NCBI RefSeq assembly: GCF_002944315.1
Contig: NZ_CP024314.1
Location: 1,054,001-1,118,000, forward strand
Direction: 5' to 3'
DNA length: 64,000 bases
DNA from: Rhizobium sp. NXC24
GTDB taxonomy: Bacteria; Pseudomonadota; Alphaproteobacteria; Rhizobiales; Rhizobiaceae
Of the stretch, positions 37,921-45,854 are shown piece by piece. Positions within the stretch are counted from its first letter, which is position 1. Every line of letters begins with the position of its first letter. The position numbers and the translations under genes are program-made. The notes under the pieces were generated by a model. That model saw only the letters and a program-made list of their open reading frames with translations, had not been told where the DNA came from and ran no database searches.

Positions 37921-38879
37921 CAGCCTTCTCCCAAGCGAACGCGCGGATCGAGCGCGACATAGGCGAGGTCGACGAGCAGATTGACGATCATGAAGTTGAA
38001 GGCAATGAACAGGACACAGCCTTGAACGAGTGCGTAATCGCGTTGCTGGATCGCATCGAGCACCAGCCGCCCGAGACCGGGCAGCGCGTAGATCTGCTCG
38101 ACCAGCACGGCGCCGCCAAGGAGATAGCCAAATTCCACGCCGCTCAGCGTCACCACCGGAATGAGTGCGTTGGGCAGCGCATGACGCCAGATGACGCCCC
38201 GGGCTGGCACGCCGCGGCTGCGCGCAGTGCGGACATAGTCGTCACTCAGCACATCGAGCATGGCCGAGCGCACGACACGCGTGACCGAAGCGGCGAAGGC
38301 AAAACCGAGTGTCAATGCCGGCAGGATCATCTGGCCGAGATTGCCAAGCGGATCCTGCAAGAACGGCGTGAAGGCGCCCATAGCCGGCAGGACACCGAAG
38401 CCTGCCGAAAGGGTATAGATGATGAGAAGGCCGAGAACGAAATTCGGGGTGGACTGCCCGACCATGGCAACGACGCGTACCGCGAGATCGGACAGTCTTT
38501 CATTTCTTGTCGCGGCGAAGACGCCTGCCGGCAGGCCAATCAGCAGCGCGATCACCATGGAGAGCAGCGCAAGCTCAAGCGTCAGCGGAAATCGCTCGAG
38601 GATGATGTCCAGCACCGGTTTGCCGTAGGTGACGGAAATGCCGAGATTGCCCTGCAGCACACCGAACAGCCAATGCCAGTACTGCACGAACCATGATTGG
38701 TCGATGCCGAAATAGGCCGCCAGCGCCTGCCTCTGCTCGGGTGTCAGCAGGCCGGCATTGGTTCCGAGCATAGCCGTGATCGCATCGCCCGGCACCAGCC
38801 GGATGGCGACGAATATGAGGACGGACACTCCCAACATGATCAGCGGGAATGTCATCAGCCGGCGCGTCAGGTAACCCAT
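37920..38879 (-). CDS. Peptide ABC transporter permease, DppB-like
   Basis: A 319-residue inner-membrane permease. The start MGYLTRRLMTFPLIMLGVSVL and the segment RTARSRGVPARGVIWRHALPNA (both abbreviated) are typical of DppB/OppB subunits. It shares one base with the start of the DppC-like gene and follows the binding-protein gene after 30 bases. Confidence 0.88.
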   Translation of the reverse strand: MGYLTRRLMTFPLIMLGVSVLIFVAIRLVPGDAITAMLGTNAGLLTPEQRQALAAYFGIDQSWFVQYWHWLFGVLQGNLGISVTYGKPVLDIILERFPLTLELALLSMVIALLIGLPAGVFAATRNERLSDLAVRVVAMVGQSTPNFVLGLLIIYTLSAGFGVLPAMGAFTPFLQDPLGNLGQMILPALTLGFAFAASVTRVVRSAMLDVLSDDYVRTARSRGVPARGVIWRHALPNALIPVVTLSGVEFGYLLGGAVLVEQIYALPGLGRLVLDAIQQRDYALVQGCVLFIAFNFMIVNLLVDLAYVALDPRVRLGEG

Positions 38880-38909
38880 GGGACTTCCTCTAGAACCAGA
38901 TACCTATCC

Positions 38910-40430
38910 TTACTGGATGGATACCTTGCTGAGGCCGAAGAGAGAGCCCGTCGGTGTCGGCACGAAGCCCTGCACGTTCTTCTGCTCGGCCGTGTAGCCA
39001 TAGGCGGTGTAGAGCCAGATCCACGGCGAGACTTCGGCAATGTGCTTTTCGAAGTCGCCGAAAATGACCTTTCGCTTGGTGGGATCGGTTTCGACACGAC
39101 CTTTCTGCATCAGGCTGTCCAAGGTATCGTCGATATAGTTCGCGACCTTTTGCAGGTTGCCGGTCTTGGTCCAGTAACGGTTATACATCGAATAGGGATC
39201 GGCGCTGCCGCCATTCAACGCAACCGCCATATCGAAATTGCCCTTCAACCAGGCATCGACGTAGACGTTGAGTTCCATGACCTTGATATCGAGCTTGATG
39301 CCGATTTCGGCGAGCTGCGACTGAATGACCTGGGCTTCGGCAGTGGCGGTTGGCGGCTCGCCAGTGGCGGCGATCACGGTTGCGGAGAAGCCGTTGGCAA
39401 AGCCCGCGCCGGCCATCAGCTTCTTTGCCTTTTCGACATCGCGCTTATAGCAGAAGAGCTGACTCGGATCGGTCGCATAAAGTGGCATGGTCAACGGGCC
39501 CGTCACCTTGCCTTCGCCGAGCGCTGCCGTATCCAGCACATCCTGCCGGTCGATCGCGCAGGAGATTGCCTGGCGCACGCCCAACTGATCCATCGGCTTG
39601 TGCGAGGGGTTGAGCTGCAGGACGTTGTAGGAAAGCACCGGCGTGCGGGTCAGTTGTAGCTTCGGCTCCTTCGGAACCAGCGTCGCTACCAGCGGATCGT
39701 TCAGAAGCGCGAAATCGATCTGGCCGGTGCGAAGCGATGCCAGGATCGCCGTTTCATCCGGAAGGACGCTGATGTCGATGCCATCGACACCGACTGTGCC
39801 GCCGGCCCAGGCCTTGTTGGCGCTCAGGACTTCCTTGGAATTCGGAACCCAATTGTCGAGCTTGAAGGGACCGGAACCGATCGCCTTCGTGCCGATGGAG
39901 CCGGCGGTGATTTCGCTTGCCGGAACGACGGACGCGTTGAGGCTGGTCATCGACGTCAGGATAGGAACATCGGGCTGCGACAGGTGGAAGATGACGGTCG
40001 TCGCATCCGGCGTATCGATGCTGGCGATCGACAGGAAATTGGCGCGTGCGGCGGCACCCGTCGCCTGGTCGAGAATGCGCTGGAACGACGCTTTCACGTC
40101 AGCCGACGTGACGGCAGCGCCATTCTGGAACTTTGCATTCGGATTGAGCTTGAAGGTCAGCTCCTTGCCGTCGGACGAAAACTGCCAGCTCTCGGCAATG
40201 GCAGGAACGATCTGAAGATTGCTGTCGAGCCGGACGAGCGGCTCATAGATCAGCTCCAGCAGGCGGATCGAGGAAAAGGCGGTCTGCTTGTGCGGGTCGA
40301 GGCCGGTCGCATCCTGCGCCCATGCCATCCGCAGGGTCCCCGCCTGCGCTTCGGTTGAAACCGCCGCCATGCCGAGAGCTGCCGCCACTGCGACGCACGA
40401 AATCAGCTTCCTCGCAAAATGCCTCTTCAT
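38910..40430 (-). CDS. Peptide ABC transporter substrate-binding protein (SBP_bac_5)
   Basis: A 506-residue periplasmic binding protein with a clear signal peptide (MKRHFARKLISCVAVAAALG, cleavage near residue 30 after AQA) and the family-5 solute-binding fold (YEPLVRLDSN, FKLNPNAKFQNGAAVTSADV). Family members bind peptides, nickel or sugars; some, such as MppA, bind murein peptides. Its position after murQ suggests a cell-wall fragment as ligand, which the sequence alone cannot prove. Confidence 0.88.
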   Translation of the reverse strand: MKRHFARKLISCVAVAAALGMAAVSTEAQAGTLRMAWAQDATGLDPHKQTAFSSIRLLELIYEPLVRLDSNLQIVPAIAESWQFSSDGKELTFKLNPNAKFQNGAAVTSADVKASFQRILDQATGAAARANFLSIASIDTPDATTVIFHLSQPDVPILTSMTSLNASVVPASEITAGSIGTKAIGSGPFKLDNWVPNSKEVLSANKAWAGGTVGVDGIDISVLPDETAILASLRTGQIDFALLNDPLVATLVPKEPKLQLTRTPVLSYNVLQLNPSHKPMDQLGVRQAISCAIDRQDVLDTAALGEGKVTGPLTMPLYATDPSQLFCYKRDVEKAKKLMAGAGFANGFSATVIAATGEPPTATAEAQVIQSQLAEIGIKLDIKVMELNVYVDAWLKGNFDMAVALNGGSADPYSMYNRYWTKTGNLQKVANYIDDTLDSLMQKGRVETDPTKRKVIFGDFEKHIAEVSPWIWLYTAYGYTAEQKNVQGFVPTPTGSLFGLSKVSIQ

Positions 40431-40512
40431 TCTTTTCTCCCTCCGAGCGTCTTAACGCTTCCCCAGCCGATTTTGGCTACTTCGTAAAAGCTATTGCCAT
40501 TGCAACTTCAGT

Positions 40513-41436
40513 TCACGCGGTCTTTGCATTGATCGCTCTTCGCAGAAATCCACCAGCGTTTTGCAATGCCACGCGGGCGTCTTCAATGCCCATCCCGGTA
40601 ATTTCCATGAGTATGGCGAGTTTGACATCATTGCCGGTTTGGTCGAGCACGCGACGTGCTTCTTCCTGCGTGCAGCCGGTCGCCTGCATGACGATCCTGG
40701 AGGCGCGGGCGACCAGTTTCTTGTTGCTCGCATTCACGTCGACCATCAGGTTCTGATAGCTTTTGCCGATCCGGATCATGCTCGCCGTCGTCAGCATGTT
40801 GAGAATAAGCTTCTGCGCCGTTCCCGACTTCAGCCGAGTCGATCCCGTCAGGATTTCCGGACCGACGACCGGAGAAATCGCAAGATCGGCAATGCCGGCG
40901 ATGACCGAGTTAGGGTTGCAGGACAGGGCAATGGTGGCCGCGCCGACGCTCTTTGCATGGTTCAGCCCGCCGATGACGTAGGGCGTACGGCCGCTGACGG
41001 CGATGCCGACGACAACATCCGCGGCCGTCACGTTGATATCCTGCAAAGCTTGGCGACCCTCTTCCGGATCGTCCTCCGCGCCTTCGATCGAGCGTTGCAG
41101 CGCGTCGGGGCCACCAGCGATCAGGCCGATCACCATGCTCGGCGGCACGCTGAACGTCGGCGGACATTCAGATGCGTCGAGAATGCCCAGGCGGCCGCTG
41201 GTGCCGGCGCCCATATAGATCAGTCGACCGCCTTTCTGAAAGGCCGCGACGATCTGGTTCACCGCGGCGGCGATAGAAGGAATCACCTTCTCGACCGCAG
41301 CGGGGACGGTTTGATCCTCATAGTTGATTTCACGCAGAATATCGAAGGTCGACAGCAGATCGATATGCATCGTGTTCGGATTGCGACCCTCGGAAACCAA
41401 TTGCTCCAGTTCGGATATCAATCTTTGCTCTGTCAT
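40513..41436 (-). CDS. murQ: N-acetylmuramic acid 6-phosphate etherase
   Basis: A 307-residue SIS-domain enzyme that removes D-lactate from MurNAc-6-phosphate to give GlcNAc-6-phosphate. The hallmark [19 protein letters not shown] spans residues 77-95, with catalytic Glu90 in DASE expected from the family, and the C-terminal helical domain is present. It opens the operon murQ-SBP-dppBC-dppDF-hydrolase-anmK. A 275-base non-coding leader upstream carries a promoter and an operator-like palindrome. Confidence 0.93.
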   Translation of the reverse strand: MTEQRLISELEQLVSEGRNPNTMHIDLLSTFDILREINYEDQTVPAAVEKVIPSIAAAVNQIVAAFQKGGRLIYMGAGTSGRLGILDASECPPTFSVPPSMVIGLIAGGPDALQRSIEGAEDDPEEGRQALQDINVTAADVVVGIAVSGRTPYVIGGLNHAKSVGAATIALSCNPNSVIAGIADLAISPVVGPEILTGSTRLKSGTAQKLILNMLTTASMIRIGKSYQNLMVDVNASNKKLVARASRIVMQATGCTQEEARRVLDQTGNDVKLAILMEITGMGIEDARVALQNAGGFLRRAINAKTA

Positions 41437-41617
41437 GTGCCTGCTCTCGGAAGAATGCTCTTCGATATCAATAGATCAGGGATGGCAAGCTCGATCGACA
41501 AGGATCGGGCTAGCCGCAGCAGCCTTGGATTTTCAACACAACGGAAAGCTGGTCATTAGCACAAGCAGCCGGCCTTTATGGCTTCGTTCGCCGCCGTTTC
41601 CCTGTTTACCTTCGTTA

Positions 41618-41669
41618 ACATTATGTCCATTTATTCCGCCAGTCAATCATTATAGGAATAAAATATTCC
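41618..41669 (-). promoter_or_regulatory. murQ promoter with MurR-type operator
   Basis: On the minus strand TTGACT (-35, 41646-41641) and TAATGT (-10, 41623-41618) are 17 bases apart. Eight bases upstream of the -35 is the palindrome GGAATATTTTATTCC (41669-41655), and a further GGAAT half-site lies between -35 and -10. The same arrangement occurs at the murA promoter. RpiR-family regulators in rhizobia, such as IolR, use GGAA/TTCC palindromes, so the divergent RpiR gene is the likely binder. The predicted leader is about 175 bases; I find no gene in it. Confidence 0.65.
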
Positions 41670-41711
41670 ATATTTAATGCGTAAAACCGACGACGCGCGG
41701 AGCCGTCATTT

Positions 41712-42602
41712 TCAGCGGCCGCAGACCGACTTTCTGGCAAGAATGATGGCGCCCGAAACGGCATCGCCGTCGATGGGTTTGAGGCGGCGGCGGACATCCG
41801 GCGCCAGCCACGGCTCAAGCGGGCTGGAAAGGCCGCCGAGCAAGGAGACGCGCGGAGCACCCTTGTCGAAGAGGGTGCGGATCAGCGTGTCGATATGCTC
41901 GGTCGCGCTCTGGACGATACGTCGCCCGGCGGCATCGCCCTGATCCGCATGGCGCATGACCATTGGCGCCAGAGCGGCGTAGTCCGTGGCGGAGGCGCGG
42001 TCCATCCAGGCGACCGCTTCCATGGGATCATTCTGAAATCGCTGCATGATCTCGGCCAACAGTGCCGTCTTCTCGTGGCGGCCATCATTGGCGCGTAGCG
42101 CAAGCTGCACAGCTTTTAACCCGAGATCCGCGCCGCTGCCTTCGTCTGAGATCGGAAAGCCGTATCCTCCGACACGCAAGTGGCGACCCTCGACAAAACC
42201 CAGGCCGATCGATCCCGTCCCGGCAATGACGATCGCACCGTCGCGGCCCGAATGGGCTCCGAGGCAGGCGCCCTCGCCGTCGCTGACGAAATCGATGCTG
42301 GCAAAGGGATGCTTTATGGCTCGTAGCGCCTCTAGCGCACCCTTGCGCCCGATCCCGGCTAGGCCGACGCCCGCGTGAACACGCACGATGTCAGATGGGC
42401 TGAGGCCCGCCTCTTCGATCGCGGCTTCGAAAGCCCTCGTAATGGAAGCCCATGCTTCGGCAATGCCGAGCCGCGTGGTCGCGGGGCCGGATAGTCCCTG
42501 GCCCAATACGGCCCCGGCCGCATCCTCGATCCTTGCGCGACAGCCGGTGCCCCCGCCGTCGATGCCGAGAAAGTAGCGGACGTCGTCTGTTTCGCCGCTC
42601 AT
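41712..42602 (-). CDS. BadF/BadG-family amino-sugar kinase (GlcNAc or MurNAc kinase)
   Basis: A 296-residue ASKHA-fold kinase with the phosphate loop FLGIDGGGTGCRARI at about 8-22, GSIGLGF and a DEGSGADLG segment characteristic of N-acetylglucosamine kinases of the BadF group. It overlaps the stop of murA by four bases (ATGA). In this locus it may phosphorylate GlcNAc freed from muropeptides, or MurNAc as MurK does; the substrate cannot be chosen from sequence. Confidence 0.82.
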   Translation of the reverse strand: MSGETDDVRYFLGIDGGGTGCRARIEDAAGAVLGQGLSGPATTRLGIAEAWASITRAFEAAIEEAGLSPSDIVRVHAGVGLAGIGRKGALEALRAIKHPFASIDFVSDGEGACLGAHSGRDGAIVIAGTGSIGLGFVEGRHLRVGGYGFPISDEGSGADLGLKAVQLALRANDGRHEKTALLAEIMQRFQNDPMEAVAWMDRASATDYAALAPMVMRHADQGDAAGRRIVQSATEHIDTLIRTLFDKGAPRVSLLGGLSSPLEPWLAPDVRRRLKPIDGDAVSGAIILARKSVCGR

Positions 42603-43855
42603 GACGTCAATCGTTCGATATCAGCGCCGCAAAGGCGGAGTTTGCGATCCAACTGCTCGTAACCGCGATCGAGATGATAGACGCGGTTGACGATGGTTTC
42701 ACCCTTCGACACCAGCGCCGCCAACACCAGAGAGACGGAGGCGCGCAGATCGGTCGCCATGACCTGCGCCCCTCGAAGAGGTGCGCCGCCGCGGACCAGC
42801 GCCGTGGTGCCCTGCAGCGTGATGTTGGCGCCGAGACGCATCAATTCCGGCACGTGCATGAAGCGGTTTTCGAACACCGTTTCGCGGATCAGCGAGGCGC
42901 CTTCGGCGCAGCAGGCGAGCGCCATGAACTGCGCCTGCAGGTCTGTGGGAAAGCCAGGATAGGGTTCCGTAGTGATATCGGCGCCCTTCAGCGGGCCATC
43001 CCTCGAAACCACCAGGCCGCGATCGCTTGGCCAGACGCTGACGCCCATGGCTTCCAGCACCTGCACGACGGAAGCGAGATTCTCCAGCCGGGCGTGAATC
43101 AGTTCAAGCTGGCCGCCGGTGATGGCGGCCGCGACGGCATAGGTGCCGGCCTCGATCCGGTCGGATATCCCATGATGCCGGGCAGGCTGCCAATTCGTGC
43201 TGCCCTCTATCAGGATGCGATGCGTACCTGCGCCCTCGATCCGGGCACCCATGGCTGTAAGGCAGGCGACGAGATCGGCCACTTCAGGCTCGCGCGCTGC
43301 GTTCAAGATTTCCGTCTCGCCCTTGGCAGCACATGCCGCCATCATCGCCGTCTCGGTCGCGCCGACGGAAGGGGAGCTCAAAACGATACGTGCGCCCTTC
43401 AACCCGCCAGGGGCCGATGCGACGATCAGACCGTTCTCGATCGCGATATCAGCGCCAAGCGTTGCCAGGGCCTTGATATGCATGTCGACCGGCCGTGCAC
43501 CGATGGCGCAGCCACCAGGCAGGGAGACGCGGGCGTGTCCGAAGCGAGCCAGCAGCGGCGCAAGCACCAACACCGTCGCCCGCATGCGCCTCACCGTGTC
43601 GTAGGAGGTCTCCTTGGAGACGATGGCGCTGGGATCGATGGTGGTTCCGTGTGCCGTACGGGTCACAACCGCTCCATGGAGGGCAACGACGCCGAGCATG
43701 TTCTCGACATCGGTCACGGCGGGTAGGTTCGTCAGTTCCAGCGGATGCGGACTGAGTAGCGCCGCCGCGATCTGCGGCAAGGCGGCGTTCTTGGCGCCGG
43801 AAATCGTCACAGCGCCCTGCAACCTGTTTCCGCCTGATATCCGCAACCTATCCAT
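42599..43855 (-). CDS. murA: UDP-N-acetylglucosamine 1-carboxyvinyltransferase, MurA paralogue
   Basis: A 418-residue enolpyruvyl transferase, the first committed step of peptidoglycan synthesis. It shows SGAKNAALP at 19-27 (catalytic Lys22, Asn23) and Cys116 in LPGGCAIGARPVDMH, the fosfomycin target. The frame extends 29 codons upstream to 43942, but a promoter (TTGACA...TAATCT) lies at 43947-43920, so the longer start is excluded; 43855 gives the usual family N-terminus MDRLRISGG, though without a clear ribosome site (ATG 43900 is the alternative). Linkage to recycling genes suggests a second MurA, with the housekeeping copy elsewhere. Confidence 0.88.
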   Translation of the reverse strand: MDRLRISGGNRLQGAVTISGAKNAALPQIAAALLSPHPLELTNLPAVTDVENMLGVVALHGAVVTRTAHGTTIDPSAIVSKETSYDTVRRMRATVLVLAPLLARFGHARVSLPGGCAIGARPVDMHIKALATLGADIAIENGLIVASAPGGLKGARIVLSSPSVGATETAMMAACAAKGETEILNAAREPEVADLVACLTAMGARIEGAGTHRILIEGSTNWQPARHHGISDRIEAGTYAVAAAITGGQLELIHARLENLASVVQVLEAMGVSVWPSDRGLVVSRDGPLKGADITTEPYPGFPTDLQAQFMALACCAEGASLIRETVFENRFMHVPELMRLGANITLQGTTALVRGGAPLRGAQVMATDLRASVSLVLAALVSKGETIVNRVYHLDRGYEQLDRKLRLCGADIERLTS

Positions 43856-43919
43856 GAGATGAAACCCGTCGAAGAGAGGGGCGAAAGGAGCATGCGCCAT
43901 CCCGTCTGTTTCCGGTTCA

Positions 43920-43970
43920 AGATTATTCATCCATTCCGCCATGTCAATGCGGAGTGGAATTTTTTATTCC
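43920..43970 (-). promoter_or_regulatory. murA promoter with MurR-type operator in the murA-murR gap
   Basis: On the minus strand TTGACA (-35, 43947-43942) and TAATCT (-10, 43925-43920) are 16 bases apart. Eight bases upstream of the -35 is GGAATAAAAAATTCC (43970-43956), and a GGCGGAAT half-site lies in the spacer, exactly as at the murQ promoter. Lying between divergent murA and murR, it could control both directions. Confidence 0.65.
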
Positions 43971-44094
43971 TCCCATTTGTGCTAACGTCAGCGGCCGACG
44001 GAGTGAAAGCATGGTTGCCCACCCTCAGTCGGATGATATCTTGTGAAGCGATTGTGTCGACGCGTGAACTGGCCTCCACGGCCTGAAGGGGCGG

Positions 44095-44955
44095 ATGTCT
44101 ATCTTAAAGAAAATCAGCGCGAAGCTCGAAGGCATGGCGCCGGCCGATCGCCAGATCGGGCAATTCATCGTCGAAAATCCGGATCAGATGCTGCGGCTCT
44201 CTTCGGCGGCCCTCGCCGCCGAGACCGGCCGCAGCCAATCGAGCGTCGTCAAGTTCAGCCAGAAACTCGGCTATGCCGGTTATCAGGAACTGAAACTCGC
44301 CGTCAGCGAGGCCAAGGCGCAGGAATGGCAAGCCCCGGCGGGCATGATCCACGGAACTATCGAAGTCGATGACGGCTATCTGACGATCCTGCAGAAATTG
44401 CTCGGCAGCAAGCTGCAGGCCATGCAGCAGACGATCGCCGTCAACAATGAACTCGATATCGGCAAGGCGCTGAAAGCGCTCTACGAAGCCCGCCGCATTC
44501 ATCTCGCCGGTGTCGGCGCATCCTCGCTGGTCGCTCGAGACTTTTCCTATAAGCTTATGAAACTCGGGCGAAATGTCCTGCACGACAGCGACAGCCATGT
44601 ACAGATGGCCAATGCTTCCACACTCGGCCCCGACGACCTGCTATTCGCCCTCTCCTATTCCGGCACCAGCATCGAGACTCTCCGGATCGCCGAACTCGCC
44701 AGCCAGCGAAATGCCGTCGTCATCGCCGTGACCGGCCTTCAGGACAATCCGCTGGCTCACGTCGCCGATATCCGCCTCTATACCGTCGGCGACGAAGACC
44801 GCGTCCGCTCCTCGGCGATTACGGCGCGCGACGCGCAACTGATGCTCACTGACCTGCTGTTCATCCTGCTCGTGCAGAGGCAGCCAGACGCGAACGATTA
44901 TGTTCACAACAGCGAAGCAGCCGTCTCGGTGCTGAAGGCGAAGCAACTGTCCTAG
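44095..44955 (+). CDS. RpiR/MurR family regulator with SIS domain
   Basis: A regulator of 286 residues: an N-terminal RpiR helix-turn-helix (about 1-75, with SSAALAAETGRSQSSVVKF, abbreviated) and a C-terminal SIS sugar-phosphate-binding domain (about 120-265, with HLAGVGASSLVARDFSYKL and SYSGTSIETL). MurR of E. coli responds to MurNAc-6-phosphate; the gene context here points to the same ligand class. ATG 44095 has AAGGGGCGG directly upstream. It is divergent from murA and probably acts at the two palindromes described. Confidence 0.87.
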   Translation: MSILKKISAKLEGMAPADRQIGQFIVENPDQMLRLSSAALAAETGRSQSSVVKFSQKLGYAGYQELKLAVSEAKAQEWQAPAGMIHGTIEVDDGYLTILQKLLGSKLQAMQQTIAVNNELDIGKALKALYEARRIHLAGVGASSLVARDFSYKLMKLGRNVLHDSDSHVQMANASTLGPDDLLFALSYSGTSIETLRIAELASQRNAVVIAVTGLQDNPLAHVADIRLYTVGDEDRVRSSAITARDAQLMLTDLLFILLVQRQPDANDYVHNSEAAVSVLKAKQLS

Positions 44956-44986
44956 CTAGCAGGGGCGCTCACCCGTCGCACGCCTA

Positions 44987-45493
44987 TCAAGCACATTCGG
45001 CAAGCCAGTGTCTGATATCGTCTATTGAACGCATCAGGATCGACGGATTATCACGGGCCGGAATAAAACCCCAACTCTGCCAGAATGTCTCCGCCTCCGT
45101 GTCTATAGCACGAACCACCACAGCCCGACCTGCAACGATATCCGCGCCAGCGACGCAGCGCGCCAGCGCCTCCTTCACCAGAGCCCAGCCGATGCCACGG
45201 CCGGCGTAGCGGCGGTCAACGGCGAGCTGACCGATCAATAAGCAGGGGATGGGATCAGGCGGACGGCCCGTGCGAATCTTGCGTGGGGTGGCATTGGGCT
45301 CAATGACGGAGGGAGCAAGGCCGTAATAACCAACGACGACATCGTCATCAGCCACGACGAGGACTCGGGTGAATCCGCGTGTCTGATTGGATCGCGCAAA
45401 ATTTGCCAACCAATCATCCAGCGCAGGTTTCCCACAGGTAAAACCATCCAACCGGTGATGGTCGGATAGAAGCGCGATGCCGGAAAGCGCCAT
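44987..45493 (-). CDS. GNAT acetyltransferase, TacT-type toxin candidate
   Basis: A 168-residue GNAT-fold protein starting four bases after the DUF1778 gene, the standard tacA-tacT layout. The N-terminal FTCGKPALDDWL segment and the acetyl-CoA loop RRYAGRGIG (about 95-103) match TacT toxins, which acetylate the amino acid on charged tRNA and stop translation. In the C-terminal motif, usually FYxxxGF with the catalytic Tyr, this protein has FWQSWGF, so the Tyr is replaced by Trp; activity is therefore in doubt. Confidence 0.82.
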   Translation of the reverse strand: MALSGIALLSDHHRLDGFTCGKPALDDWLANFARSNQTRGFTRVLVVADDDVVVGYYGLAPSVIEPNATPRKIRTGRPPDPIPCLLIGQLAVDRRYAGRGIGWALVKEALARCVAGADIVAGRAVVVRAIDTEAETFWQSWGFIPARDNPSILMRSIDDIRHWLAECA

Positions 45494-45497
45494 AGTC

Positions 45498-45785
45498 CTA
45501 TTGTTCCCACGGCGCCTTGCGTTGCAACCGCTCCCTCACCTTTGCCGACGGAGCTGCCGGTGTTGCGCCGATGACCTGCAGGAAATCATCGAAAGCTCCT
45601 GGCGAAAGACGAATGACCGTCTCGTTCAAGATCGCGGTTTGCGCCTCATGAACTGCGGCGCGGCGCATGAACTCCGTACGTGACAGGCCGAGCAGTTCCG
45701 CGCCGCGGTCGATGATGGCCAGATCGTCATTGCGCAACCGCATCGATACGGGCGTCTCTTTTTTCTGCGCAGGGGTTGCCATCAT
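45498..45785 (-). CDS. DUF1778 (TacA-type) antitoxin
   Basis: A 95-residue protein with an N-terminal ribbon-helix-helix DNA-binding part (VSMRLRNDDLAIIDRGAELLGLSRTEFMRR, abbreviated) and a C-terminal tail (LSPGAFDDFLQVI) that in the family wraps the GNAT toxin. ATG 45785 follows GAGGA; the frame extends 11 codons further with no ribosome site and overlaps the operator. It should neutralise the toxin and repress the pair. Confidence 0.85.
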   Translation of the reverse strand: MMATPAQKKETPVSMRLRNDDLAIIDRGAELLGLSRTEFMRRAAVHEAQTAILNETVIRLSPGAFDDFLQVIGATPAAPSAKVRERLQRKAPWEQ

Positions 45786-45819
45786 ATGATCCTCAGTTTC
45801 CGAAGAAAAATAGGCCAAT

Positions 45820-45838
45820 GTAATGCAAAGTGCAATAC
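45820..45838. promoter_or_regulatory. Inverted repeat before the toxin-antitoxin pair
   Basis: GTAATGCA (45820-45827) and TGCAATAC (45831-45838) form an inverted repeat with one mismatch and a three-base centre, 35 bases upstream of the antitoxin start. The site suits autoregulation by the ribbon-helix-helix antitoxin. Confidence 0.5.
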
Positions 45839-45854
45839 AAGAGAGGCGATCGCA

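Noticed and set aside
43856..43942. Longer N-terminus for MurA starting at 43942
   Set aside because: A good -35/-10 pair lies at 43947-43920, so 43942 would be upstream of the transcript start; the family N-terminus begins at 43855.
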